Shown piece by piece: positions 1-7,826 of a DNA stretch of 33,716 nt; within the stretch, counting starts at the first letter, position 1; each line of letters opens with the position of its first letter. The position numbers and the translations under genes were made by a program. The stretch comes from Ruminococcus sp. (GTDB lineage: Bacteria > Bacillota > Clostridia > Oscillospirales > Ruminococcaceae): NCBI GenBank assembly GCA_029055625.1, contig JAIDCY010000120.1, forward strand, positions 1-33,716. The letters are read 5' to 3'. Under the pieces are notes generated by a model. That model searched no databases and was not told the origin of the DNA. It saw only the letters and a list, made by a program, of their open reading frames with translations.

Positions 1-951
1 GAAAATGTCCATTTAGTCTTTGAATTTTACAAGTCTGGCGAAGCACCGATAAATGAAATTTTTCACCTGTTTTGTGGCTATTTTACGTTCAGAAAAACCG
101 TTCATAAAAAATTAATATTTTATTAATAATTAAAACTTCAAATTATTGCGTATATAACGTAATATCAATAAAAAGTCATTAAATTAAAATAACAGACAAT
201 ATCAAATCGGTTCATATGAACTCTTTACAGTTTCGTAACAAATTTTCGGTATGTTGCCTTAGGTTAACAATGGATAAATCTTCCGTTTCTGAAAGTATTT
301 TATAAAATTTATTACAAATTGATTATTAGCTGTAAACAGAAGAAAATAAAAGCTTTATGTTTTAAGTGACCAACTGTTTCCGGAGCTTCCGGAAGGGCAT
401 AAAGAGATATAAAATAAAAACAATTTACAAATTCACTTCTGGATTTTCAAAAATTTTTTATTTCCGGAAACCTCTTTCAAAACCGTTTTAATAATTAGTT
501 CATAAATATTCTACCGTCAGTTTTCAGAAGAATGTACCGTAAATTTCCCAGTTTTATGACAAATTTTCCCACTGAACATTTGTTTTGATATGTGCAGAAC
601 CCGTTTTAATGCGATTGATTTTTGAAGCAGACCATGATTAATTATAATTTTTAGCTTTAAATTTTCAGCTCTTCAAAAACAGTATTTTTTGATATTTTGT
701 TCTTTTATCTGATTCTTAATGACTTTCTTATTTTTGTATATAATGCATAATCAAAGATTTTTCAGTATTTATCGCATATATAAGCCACAAAAAATCCGGA
801 GTATTACTTAAAAATATGCCTGTTATCGGAAATTGTTCGTCATAATGTAAAATTGACGTTTTTCTGAGAGTGTTGATTGAGGTGTTAAACATACTGTTTG
901 TAACCACTTTGTAATAATTTGTCGCATATGGTTTTGTTATATAATTTTACC
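1..951. other. Gene-free AT-rich region flanking the origin
   Basis: I find no plausible gene here on either strand. The stretch is strongly AT-rich, with several CCGG-centred palindromic words (near 373-395 and 471-478). One isolated copy of the origin iteron lies at 251-269. In many Firmicutes dnaN follows dnaA directly, so dnaN would be expected on the minus strand here, but no part of it is visible. Confidence 0.6.
251..269 (+). repeat. Isolated outlying copy of the origin iteron
   Basis: ATGTTGCCTTAGGTTAACA matches the unit at 1061-1079 at 17 of 19 positions, about 730 bp from the main array. TGGATAA, a DnaA-box core, follows directly at 271-277. I infer an outlying DnaA-binding site, or a remnant of a larger array. 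Confidence 0.5.
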
Positions 952-1201
952 GGTTAACCATGGTTAACATTGCCCGAAAATGCTTTTTACCCTGATGTTG
1001 CACATGGTTAACACGTGTGTTGCGTGTGGTTAACAGGGGTGTTGCACATGGTTAACATGGATGTTGCCTGTGGTTAACACGTGTGTTGCATATGGTTAGC
1101 ATTGCTGTTTGTGAGGTCAAAAAAGGGTATTGTGCAATTTGCACAAAGAAAACCATATATAATTAAATATAAATACGATAATTCAGAATATAATTAACTA
1201 A
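952..1201. other. oriC: Probable oriC: DnaA-box iterons plus AT-rich unwinding region
   Basis: The segment lies directly past the dnaA stop codon, the usual site of the unwinding half of a Firmicutes bipartite origin. It holds GGTTAACC at 952-959, GGTTAACA at 962-969, a phased block of 22-bp repeats (996-1105), and then an almost pure A/T stretch at about 1152-1201 suited to be the DNA unwinding element. Two repeats contain TGTGGTTAA, the complement of TTAACCACA, one base from the consensus DnaA box TTATCCACA. No clear DnaA-trio run is seen. Location and box similarity support oriC; function is inferred. Confidence 0.7.
996..1105 (+). repeat. Five tandem 22-bp iterons (DnaA-box-like)
   Basis: Five units start exactly 22 bp apart at 996, 1018, 1040, 1062 and 1084. 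The shared pattern is TGTTGC, four variable bases, GGTTAACA, four variable bases; the last unit has GGTTAGCA. The GGTTAACA at 962 lies exactly two periods upstream of the first unit's core at 1006, with a degenerate unit between. A 22-bp period is about two helical turns, so the sites face the same side of the DNA. CACGTG occurs at 1012-1017 and 1078-1083, three periods apart. Confidence 0.85.
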
Positions 1202-2563
1202 CTACTGTTCGCTTTTTTCTTTGATGTTTTTAATAATATTCGTCACAAGATTATTAAGGTTTACATCTTTTTTCATAGAATCAGTAATACTTGTTATCGA
1301 GTAAACAATAGTTGAGTGGTCACGTCCGCCGAACTCCTCACCTATTCCGGCGAGTGGCATTTTGGTAATCACACGCACTATATAGATGGCTACCTTGCGT
1401 GCTACGGAAACCTGTGATGACCGCTTGTTTGACCTCAGGTCTTCCGGCGATACTCCGTATACGCCTGATACTTCTGTTATTATCTTTTCGACCGTTATAG
1501 GTGTAGGGTGTTCATTATTGAGGATGTCACGTATGACACCTTGTGCCATCGATATATTAACAGGACCTCCTGAAACGTGATTCATTGCCTTCAGTCGCAT
1601 TACCGCACCTTCAAGCTGACGTGCATTGGCTCGCAGACGGTTTGCGATAAATTCCGCCACTTCCATAGGAAGTTTGAGTTCAAGCAGTTCAGATTTCCTG
1701 CTCAGAATTGCTAATCTTGTTTCATAGTCCGGTGCGGATATGTCCGCTATAAGACCCCCTTCAAATCTCGAAAGCAGGCGGATGTCGAGATTCTGTAGTT
1801 CCTTAGGGGCTTTATCGGCGGTTATTACAATCTGTTTCCCGTCTTGATGTAGTCTGTGCAACGTATTGAAGAGTTCTTCCTGTATACGTTCCTTGCCCGT
1901 CAGAAACTGTATATTCTCGATGATAAATAAATCTGCCGAACGGTATTTTTCGTGGAAATTCACCATACAACCGCTTTTCTGTGCCTTTACAAATTCGTTG
2001 CCGAAATTTTCGCTTGTCATGTAAAGTATCCTGAAATCAGGCTTTTTCTCACGGACAGCGTTAAGAATAGCTGTCACAAGATGCGTTTTCCCCATACCGG
2101 AAGCACTGTAAAGGAAAAGTGGGTTATATTCCGGAAAAGACGTTTCCCCACAGCTTTTCGCCACCGACTTACAGCAGGCAAGGGCGAACTCGTTTGAACG
2201 ACCTTCTGTGAAGGTTTCAAAAGTGTATGCATACTTTGCGTATTCCGGGTTGTTTCTTGTGGGATCGTAACCGTTTTCCGTGTTGCCATGTGATATTTCC
2301 GGCTCAACATCAATAACCATTTCCACCTCATAACCAAGAATACTCCGCAATACTTCCTTCAGTATCTTTCCGTAGGTTTCGTTTACGAGGTTACGCTGAA
2401 AAGCCGTCTGGATTTTGAAATGTGCCTTGTCATTTTCAATCCTGACAGGTTGCAACGGTTCTATCCACGTACTCATACCGTTCGGTGGAATCCTGTTGTT
2501 TTCGAGGCAGAATTTTTTTACTTCGTCAAATACTTCCTCAAATGATGATTCCGTTGATTTCAT
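1202..2563 (-). CDS. dnaA: Chromosomal replication initiator protein DnaA
   Basis: The product binds DnaA boxes, opens oriC and loads the replicative helicase. At 453 aa it is the usual length. Domain I covers about 8-85, the AAA+ domain about 112-330, and domain IV about 355-453 with the signature GGRDHST (412-418). Walker A reads SASGMGKT (153-160), with Ser in place of the first Gly. Walker B reads FIIENIQF (213-220), where DnaA normally has Asp-Asp in place of Glu-Asn. The arginine-finger region (RLLSRFEGG, 262-270) and sensor II (NARQLEG, 313-319) are recognisable. The start is fixed by SD GGAGGG at 2569-2574, and the stop is TAG. It is divergent from rpmH, as in most Firmicutes. Identity is certain; the altered ATPase motifs are odd. 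Confidence 0.97.
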   Translation of the reverse strand: MKSTESSFEEVFDEVKKFCLENNRIPPNGMSTWIEPLQPVRIENDKAHFKIQTAFQRNLVNETYGKILKEVLRSILGYEVEMVIDVEPEISHGNTENGYDPTRNNPEYAKYAYTFETFTEGRSNEFALACCKSVAKSCGETSFPEYNPLFLYSASGMGKTHLVTAILNAVREKKPDFRILYMTSENFGNEFVKAQKSGCMVNFHEKYRSADLFIIENIQFLTGKERIQEELFNTLHRLHQDGKQIVITADKAPKELQNLDIRLLSRFEGGLIADISAPDYETRLAILSRKSELLELKLPMEVAEFIANRLRANARQLEGAVMRLKAMNHVSGGPVNISMAQGVIRDILNNEHPTPITVEKIITEVSGVYGVSPEDLRSNKRSSQVSVARKVAIYIVRVITKMPLAGIGEEFGGRDHSTIVYSITSITDSMKKDVNLNNLVTNIIKNIKEKSEQ

Positions 2564-2717
2564 ATTTTCCCTCCGTATGTAATGATATTTCCGGAACTGC
2601 TCCGGAGCGTCGTTAAAAAACCTGTTTTTACGGTATATTTTTATATTTTCACGCTCCCGCTGACCTGTATTCAGTTCCGTTCGGAAACAATAGAATTATT
2701 GAATCTTTCCTGTAAAT

Positions 2718-2746
2718 ATTATACCATATCCGGCGGAAAAAATCAA
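2718..2746 (-). promoter_or_regulatory. dnaA promoter (sigma-A type)
   Basis: On the minus strand, TTGATT (2741-2746) and TATAAT (2718-2723) are separated by 17 bp. This gives a 5' leader of about 145 nt before the dnaA start, containing the palindrome GCTCCGGAGC. The leader could serve autoregulation, which is inference. Confidence 0.75.
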
Positions 2747-2993
2747 GTTTTTTTTCAAAAAAAAATTAGAAATTTTTGTGAAAAAACAGCATCTTTTTAA
2801 ACAAAATGACGGATAAAATATTTATAATAAATAAAAATTCCACGTTTTTTTATGAATTTCATAAAAATTTTTTAAAAAATATCAGATGTCATTATTTTAC
2901 TGTTTCTGCTCCGGAAAAATAATAAATATTTTGGTTTTTCAGGTTAAATTATATAAAAATATACGGTTTTATGAAAAAAATTTCTTAAACTGC
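2747..2993. other. AT-rich dnaA-rpmH spacer, second origin half expected here
   Basis: There is no gene. The stretch has long A and T runs between the divergent dnaA and rpmH promoters. Firmicutes origins often have DnaA boxes here, but I see no TTATCCACA match and no copy of the 22-bp iteron. Confidence 0.5.
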
Positions 2994-3022
2994 TTGACAT
3001 AAAGTTCTTTTTGTTATATAAT
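2994..3022 (+). promoter_or_regulatory. Consensus promoter of the rpmH operon
   Basis: TTGACA (2994-2999) and TATAAT (3017-3022) are separated by exactly 17 bp, a perfect sigma-A promoter. The predicted leader is about 100 nt before rpmH. Confidence 0.9.
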
Positions 3023-3129
3023 AAGTGGGTGCAATGCCGGATTTGCCGGATTATCTGTGTTTGTACTCAGAATCTGCCGGTTTTCCGGTGGTTCTATATA
3101 CATTTCAGAGAGAGGAGGAAATTTGGATT

Positions 3130-3264
3130 ATGAAAAGAACATACCAGCCTAAAAAGCTCCACAGAAAGAAGGAGCACGGCTTCATGAAGAGAATGGCTAC
3201 TAAGAACGGCAGAAAGGTTTTAGCTCGCAGAAGAAACAAGGGCAGAGCAAGATTAACTCACTGA
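3130..3264 (+). CDS. rpmH: 50S ribosomal protein L34
   Basis: The 44-residue, Lys/Arg-rich protein starts MKRTYQPKK and ends [11 protein letters not shown], the full family pattern including [21 protein letters not shown]34 is a late-assembling protein of the large ribosomal subunit. The start is fixed by SD AGGAGG at 3113-3118; a longer reading from 3025 would begin at the promoter's downstream edge and is rejected. A consensus promoter precedes it and a hairpin terminator follows, so rpmH can be made in excess over rnpA. Confidence 0.98.
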   Translation: MKRTYQPKKLHRKKEHGFMKRMATKNGRKVLARRRNKGRARLTH

Positions 3265-3271
3265 CGAGGCT

Positions 3272-3303
3272 GACCACAAAAAGCTTTTTTTGTGGTCTTT
3301 TTT
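3272..3303 (+). terminator. Intrinsic terminator/attenuator after rpmH
   Basis: GACCACAAAAA pairs with TTTTTTTGTGGTC, followed by a T run. It lies in the rpmH-rnpA gap and probably reduces read-through into rnpA. Confidence 0.85.
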
Positions 3304-3358
3304 GTTAATGAATCCTTGTTTTCCGGCGGTCTGAACCGCTTTTTATGAGGTAATTTTT

Positions 3359-3727
3359 ATGCTTTATACACAAACTCTTAACAATAACAAAGACTTTTTA
3401 ACTCTTTACAGAAAAGGCAGATTCACAGCCTGTAAATATTCTGTGATATACGTTAAACCTAACGGCAGACCTTATAACCGCCTTGGCATTACGGCAAGTA
3501 AAAAAATCGGAAACGCTGTTCATCGCAACAGGGCAAAGCGTCTTATAAGGCTTGCCTATCGTAACGCAGAAATCAGAATACCTGTCGGTGTGGATATAGT
3601 GATTGTGGCAAGAAGTCCGTTATGTGAAATAAAATCACAGGATTATTGCGGATATATGGAAAAATACGGAGTTCCGGAAATCATCAGGCTGTATGAAAAT
3701 TTTTCCGGTGAGAAGAAAAAGAAATGA
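3359..3727 (+). CDS. rnpA: Ribonuclease P protein component
   Basis: This protein subunit of RNase P assists the catalytic RNA in trimming 5' leaders from pre-tRNAs. It is 122 aa, the usual length. The family signature is present as [18 protein letters not shown] (about 57-74), the RNR RNA-binding helix. The C-terminus is a short lysine tail. The SD is a weak TGAGG at 3346-3350. The last 4 bases overlap the yidD start (ATGA), so the two are translationally coupled. Confidence 0.96.
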   Translation: MLYTQTLNNNKDFLTLYRKGRFTACKYSVIYVKPNGRPYNRLGITASKKIGNAVHRNRAKRLIRLAYRNAEIRIPVGVDIVIVARSPLCEIKSQDYCGYMEKYGVPEIIRLYENFSGEKKKK

Positions 3728-4044
3728 AACATCTGCTTTTACTTATTATCAGATTCTACAGAAAGTTTATATCGCCAATGTTTCCGCCATGCTGTAAATA
3801 TTATCCCACTTGCAGTAAATATGCCCTTATAGCTATAGAACGCTTCGGGGTTAAGGGTATATTGCTTGCAATATGGCGACTTTTACGCTGTAATCCGTGG
3901 TCTATGGGTGGTATAGACTATGTGCCGGAAAAATTTACCTTCCGCACTGAAAAACATGACTGCAATTCATGCGACTGTTGCAGTCATCCTTATACTTATA
4001 ATAATAATAATAATAATAATAATAGTAAAGACATCCAGAACTGA
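3724..4044 (+). CDS. yidD: Membrane protein insertion efficiency factor YidD
   Basis: YidD is a small membrane-associated protein that helps YidC-dependent insertion. The core (about 1-72) shows the family pattern [20 protein letters not shown], then [13 protein letters not shown]. The gene overlaps rnpA by 4 bp and sits directly before yidC. At 106 aa it is longer than many YidD proteins because of an unusual tail: a Cys cluster ([11 protein letters not shown]), then eight consecutive Asn encoded by a trinucleotide repeat. The tail also overlaps in another frame an upstream extension of yidC that I do not regard as translated. Confidence 0.92.
   Translation: MKHLLLLIIRFYRKFISPMFPPCCKYYPTCSKYALIAIERFGVKGILLAIWRLLRCNPWSMGGIDYVPEKFTFRTEKHDCNSCDCCSHPYTYNNNNNNNNSKDIQN
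3999..4022 (+). repeat. Trinucleotide microsatellite (TAA)8
   Basis: Eight uninterrupted TAA units lie inside the 3' end of yidD, read there as AAT (Asn). A change of whole units would alter only the number of Asn residues, not the frame. Confidence 0.9.
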
Positions 4045-4057
4045 GAGGTATTATAAA

Positions 4058-5194
4058 TTGAATTCACTTTATGACATAATCGGTATACCGTTCGGGTATC
4101 TGATGTATCTGATTTATTCGCTGTGCAATAACTACGCACTCGCAATAATTATCTTCACAGTGGTGACAAAACTTCTGCTTTTTCCGGTGAACTACAATAC
4201 ACAGAAAAACTCCGCACGTATGCAGTTGTTAAGTCCGAAAATGGAGAAGCTCCGGAAAAGTTACGCAAGCAATCCGGAAAGACTTCAGCAGGAACAGCAG
4301 AAACTGTATCAGCAGGAGGGCATAAACCCTATGGCTTCATGTATGCCCGCTCTTGTACAGATGTTATTGCTTTTCGGTGTGATTGACGTTGTATATAAAC
4401 CAATAACCCATATTCTGCATATATCAAAGAATATACGCCGTGCAGCATTCGATATAGCCGGTGAACTTGCCGGTTCTAATGTTGGCAGTTTCAGTAATCT
4501 TCGTAGCGAATTGACTATTATGGAACAGCTTGACAAAAACAAGGAGAGTTTCAGCGGACTTGCTGAAAATTTCATGTCAAAAGTTTCAGAATTTAGTTCA
4601 CATTATACGGTATTCGGTGCAAACCTCGGCAAAATTCCGGAACTGCACCCTGAAACATGGAACGCAGAATCTGTAATACTTTTCTGTATACCGTTTCTCG
4701 CCGGGCTCGCACAGCTTGTACAATCTATATATAGTCAGGTTCACCAGAAAAAAGTCAATCCGGAAATGGCTTCCGGTGGTGGCTGTATGACATTAATGAT
4801 GTATCTGATGCCTGTAATGTCCGTTGTGTGGGCTTTCGCTCTTCCTGCCGGTATCGGTTTTTACTGGATATGGAGTTCTCTTTTTTCGTTCGCAATAAAT
4901 TTAGGTCTTAACATATACTTTACACCTGAACGTACTAAGGCGATAAACGAAAAGGAAAAGGAAAAAGCCCGTGTTTACGCCGAAAAACACCCCGAAAAAA
5001 AGACGTTTATGCAACGTGTGCTGGAACAACAGGCAGAGCTTGAACGTCAGCAGAACGGGGGCAGTAGTTCCGGAAAGGGTAAGGCTTCACGTTCGGAAAT
5101 GAACAAACAGAACCGTGATAAACTCAAGGAAGCACGCAGACGTATGGCAGAAAAGTACGGCGAAGAATACGACGAAAACGAAAACGATGATTGA
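4058..5194 (+). CDS. yidC: Membrane protein insertase YidC/Oxa1
   Basis: YidC inserts membrane proteins with or without SecYEG. I choose the TTG at 4058 because SD GAGAGG lies at 4043-4048 just past the yidD stop, and the protein then begins at the first expected helix (LYDIIGIPFGYLMYLIYSL). This gives 378 aa. The conserved Oxa1 segment is FTVVTKLLLFPVNYNTQKN, with MASCMPALVQMLLLFGVID following. A hydrophilic loop then leads to three C-terminal membrane helices ending GFYWIWSSLFSFAINLGLN. There is no lipoprotein signal. The Lys/Arg/Glu-rich tail (about 295-378) probably contacts the ribosome. Confidence 0.93.
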   Translation: MNSLYDIIGIPFGYLMYLIYSLCNNYALAIIIFTVVTKLLLFPVNYNTQKNSARMQLLSPKMEKLRKSYASNPERLQQEQQKLYQQEGINPMASCMPALVQMLLLFGVIDVVYKPITHILHISKNIRRAAFDIAGELAGSNVGSFSNLRSELTIMEQLDKNKESFSGLAENFMSKVSEFSSHYTVFGANLGKIPELHPETWNAESVILFCIPFLAGLAQLVQSIYSQVHQKKVNPEMASGGGCMTLMMYLMPVMSVVWAFALPAGIGFYWIWSSLFSFAINLGLNIYFTPERTKAINEKEKEKARVYAEKHPEKKTFMQRVLEQQAELERQQNGGSSSGKGKASRSEMNKQNRDKLKEARRRMAEKYGEEYDENENDD

Positions 5195-5219
5195 AAATCC
5201 TTTTATGGAGGTATTGAAA

Positions 5220-6374
5220 ATGACTGAAATTTTCACTGCAAAAACGGTGGAGGAAGCAAAAAAACTCGCCGTTGAGAAATTCGGCAGAAATACAGATGAA
5301 ATAAAATTTGAAATAATTGAAGAACCTAAAAAAGGGCTTTTCGGACTGGGGGCGAAAGATGCTAAAGTAAAAGCATCTTATATTGAAGAAACAGAAAATG
5401 TACGGTCTGACGTACAGCCGGAAAAAACTGTCAATATAGTTGAAGAAGTTCCTGAAAAGACTGAAGAACCCATAAAAGAACCTGAAATAGTTCTTGAAAA
5501 GATTGAAGAATCAATGGAAATTCCGGAAGAAGTTCTGAAAGAGGTTCAGGAAACAACTGTAGAAAAAACGGCTGAAGAAGTTCCGGTTGCGGAAACTGTC
5601 ACTGAAAAACCAGTAGAAGAACCGGTTACGGCAGAAACTTATGACATTCCGGAAGATGACGGAGAGTATTCTATAGAGAATCTGACACTTATTGAGGACA
5701 AGGCACTTATACATGAAAAGGTAAAACTTGCTACAGATTACATCACAAGTATTCTCAGGGCAATGAACATTGAAGCGGAATTTGCGGTATATCAGAATGC
5801 AACAAGTGCCATAATAGACATAAAAAGCGTAAATAACGGAACTATAATCGGCAGACGTGGTGAAACTCTCGATTCAATACAGTATCTTTGTTCCATCATT
5901 GCCAACAAGGGCGACAAGGATTACTTCCGGATAACTCTTGACTGTCTTAATTATCGTCAGAAGAGAAAGGAAACCCTCGAACAGTTAGCCGGTAAAGTAT
6001 CAAGAAACGTACTGCGTACCGGACGTTCTCAACCGTTAGAGCCTATGAATCCATACGAAAGAAGAGTTATACACTCCGCAATCTCTAAAATAGACGGTGT
6101 TTCCTCGCACTCGGTAGGTGAAGAACCCTACAGGAAAATAATAATAACTTCGGACAACCCGAGAAAAAACAACAGAAATAATCGTAATAACGGCAAAAAA
6201 CGCTTTGACGGTCAGAAAAATGAGCGTCGGCAGAATAACCGCAGTAAAAATCACGAGAAGACAAGCTTTGAACGTAAAAAAGTTGATATTTCCACAAGTT
6301 TTGAAAAAGATTATAAACGTCCGAAACCGGAAGATTCAATAGAAGGTGGTCTTTACGGAAAAATAGAAATCTGA
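5220..6374 (+). CDS. jag: RNA-binding protein Jag (KhpB/EloR family)
   Basis: Jag/KhpB is a KH-R3H RNA-binding protein; homologues regulate cell elongation and division together with KhpA. The start at 5220 follows SD GGAGG at 5207-5211, giving 384 aa. Domains: Jag-N (1-55, ending KKGLFGLGAKDAKVKA), an acidic Glu/Pro/Val-rich disordered linker (about 60-160), KH with GTIIGRRGETLDSIQYL, then R3H with NPYERRVIHSAISK. After R3H comes a long basic Asn/Arg-rich tail, likely a further RNA-contact region, which is inference. It is in the usual place after yidC. Confidence 0.93.
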   Translation: MTEIFTAKTVEEAKKLAVEKFGRNTDEIKFEIIEEPKKGLFGLGAKDAKVKASYIEETENVRSDVQPEKTVNIVEEVPEKTEEPIKEPEIVLEKIEESMEIPEEVLKEVQETTVEKTAEEVPVAETVTEKPVEEPVTAETYDIPEDDGEYSIENLTLIEDKALIHEKVKLATDYITSILRAMNIEAEFAVYQNATSAIIDIKSVNNGTIIGRRGETLDSIQYLCSIIANKGDKDYFRITLDCLNYRQKRKETLEQLAGKVSRNVLRTGRSQPLEPMNPYERRVIHSAISKIDGVSSHSVGEEPYRKIIITSDNPRKNNRNNRNNGKKRFDGQKNERRQNNRSKNHEKTSFERKKVDISTSFEKDYKRPKPEDSIEGGLYGKIEI

Positions 6375-6400
6375 TTATATTTTTTCAGGAGTGATTTTTT

Positions 6401-7765
6401 GTGTCAACTATAACGGCAATCTCGACACCTGATGCAACAGGTGGTATAGCTGTAATAAGAATTTCCGGCGATGATGCGATAAAAATTGCGGGAAAAGTAT
6501 TCGTACCGGCAGGGAAAAAAGTTGTATCTGAAATGAAAGGTTATACTTGCTGTTATGGTACGGCATACGACGACGGCGAACGTATAGACGACTGCATATT
6601 AACCGTCTTCCGCAGACCACATAGTTATACAGGTGAAGATGTGGCGGAAATATCATGTCACGGCGGAATATACGTAACAAGGCGTATTCTCCGGACTATC
6701 TTAAAAAACGGTGCGGAAAACGCACAGGCAGGTGAGTTTACAAAACGTGCATATCTGAACGGAAAAATTGACCTCACACAAGCGGAAGCTGTTATGGATA
6801 TAATATCCGCAAAGGGTGAACGTGAACTGCGTATGGCGGAAAATCTCCGTGAGGGTATGGCGTTCAGGAAAGCAGAAGAATGTTCCGGAAAACTGTTAAA
6901 AATACTCGGTGACTTATCGGCGTGGGCAGACTATCCGGAAGAAGATATACCGGAAGTGAGACCGGAAAATCTGCGGTGTGAACTTATGGAAGTACGGAAG
7001 GAACTTCTTTCACTTGTTGAAAATTATGACAGCGGACGTATTATACGTGAAGGGGTTTCCACCGCTATAATCGGCAGACCGAACGTCGGCAAATCCACAC
7101 TTTTTAACTGTCTTAGTGGTTGTGAAAGAAGTATCGTAACGGATATTGCCGGTACTACAAGAGACGTTGTTGAAGAATCAGTAAAAATAGGTGATCTGGT
7201 TCTGAGGCTGTCCGATACCGCCGGAATACGTAAGACAAATGACATAATAGAAGAAATAGGCGTAAATATTGCGGAAAAACTGCTGTATTCGTCGGAACTT
7301 GTAATAGCGGTATTCGATGGTAGCGAACCACTTACACAGGATGATATTGACCTGCTCCGTAAGACAGACAGCAAAAAAACGGTGGCGGTGATAAATAAAA
7401 GTGATATGGGAATATTGCCGGAAGTTCCGGAAGAGATAGCAGAAAATATACCGCATATTGTATATCTTTCCGCTAAGGAAAACAGCGGTTTTGATGTTCT
7501 CAGAAAGTCTGTTGAAGATATATTCAGGATAAATGAAACTACGTTTTCCTCACCGTCCGTTGCAAATGAACGGCAGAAAAAATGTATAGATTCCTCACTT
7601 GTTTGTATTGAATCCGCACTCTCCGCACTCGCAGACGGTGAGTTTCTTGACGCTGTAAATGTACTTATCGACGAGGCGGAACAGTATTTATTAAGTCTTA
7701 CCGGTAAAAAGGTTACAGATGCAGTGGTTGATGAAGTATTTTCGAGGTTCTGTGTGGGCAAATAA
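6401..7765 (+). CDS. mnmE: tRNA uridine-34 modification GTPase MnmE
   Basis: With MnmG it installs the (carboxymethyl)aminomethyl group on wobble U34 of tRNAs, using a folate one-carbon donor. It starts at GTG with SD AGGAG at 6387-6391 and is 454 aa. The N-terminal folate-binding domain begins ITAISTPDATGGIAVIRISG. The inserted G domain has GRPNVGKST, DIAGTTRD, DTAGIR and NKSD. The C-terminus ends FCVGK, the family C-[IV]-G-K motif. mnmG follows directly, as is typical. Confidence 0.97.
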   Translation: MSTITAISTPDATGGIAVIRISGDDAIKIAGKVFVPAGKKVVSEMKGYTCCYGTAYDDGERIDDCILTVFRRPHSYTGEDVAEISCHGGIYVTRRILRTILKNGAENAQAGEFTKRAYLNGKIDLTQAEAVMDIISAKGERELRMAENLREGMAFRKAEECSGKLLKILGDLSAWADYPEEDIPEVRPENLRCELMEVRKELLSLVENYDSGRIIREGVSTAIIGRPNVGKSTLFNCLSGCERSIVTDIAGTTRDVVEESVKIGDLVLRLSDTAGIRKTNDIIEEIGVNIAEKLLYSSELVIAVFDGSEPLTQDDIDLLRKTDSKKTVAVINKSDMGILPEVPEEIAENIPHIVYLSAKENSGFDVLRKSVEDIFRINETTFSSPSVANERQKKCIDSSLVCIESALSALADGEFLDAVNVLIDEAEQYLLSLTGKKVTDAVVDEVFSRFCVGK

Positions 7766-7790
7766 AGAAGTATCATATTCATGACTTGAA

Positions 7791-7810
7791 AATATTCCGG
7801 CTGGAATATT
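7791..7810 (+). promoter_or_regulatory. Hairpin abutting the mnmG SD site
   Basis: AATATTCC and GGAATATT form a perfect 8-bp stem with a GGCT loop, ending one base before the SD CAGGAGG (7811-7817). There is no T run, so it is not a terminator. It may protect the mRNA end or tune mnmG translation. Confidence 0.45.
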
Positions 7811-7826
7811 CAGGAGGTTTTTTAAA

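Noticed and set aside
1006-1083. parS sites at the CACGTG motifs in the iteron array
   Set aside because: The flanks (GTTAA and TGTTG) do not match the parS palindrome TGTTTCACGTGAAACA.
3920-4057. Longer yidC start at ATG 3920
   Set aside because: It lies inside yidD, would add a microsatellite-coded poly-Ile stretch, and has no SD; the TTG at 4058 has one and fits the family start.
7024-7782. 252-codon minus-strand frame
   Set aside because: It is the antisense shadow of mnmE: Ser/Thr-rich, low-complexity and without an SD or family features.
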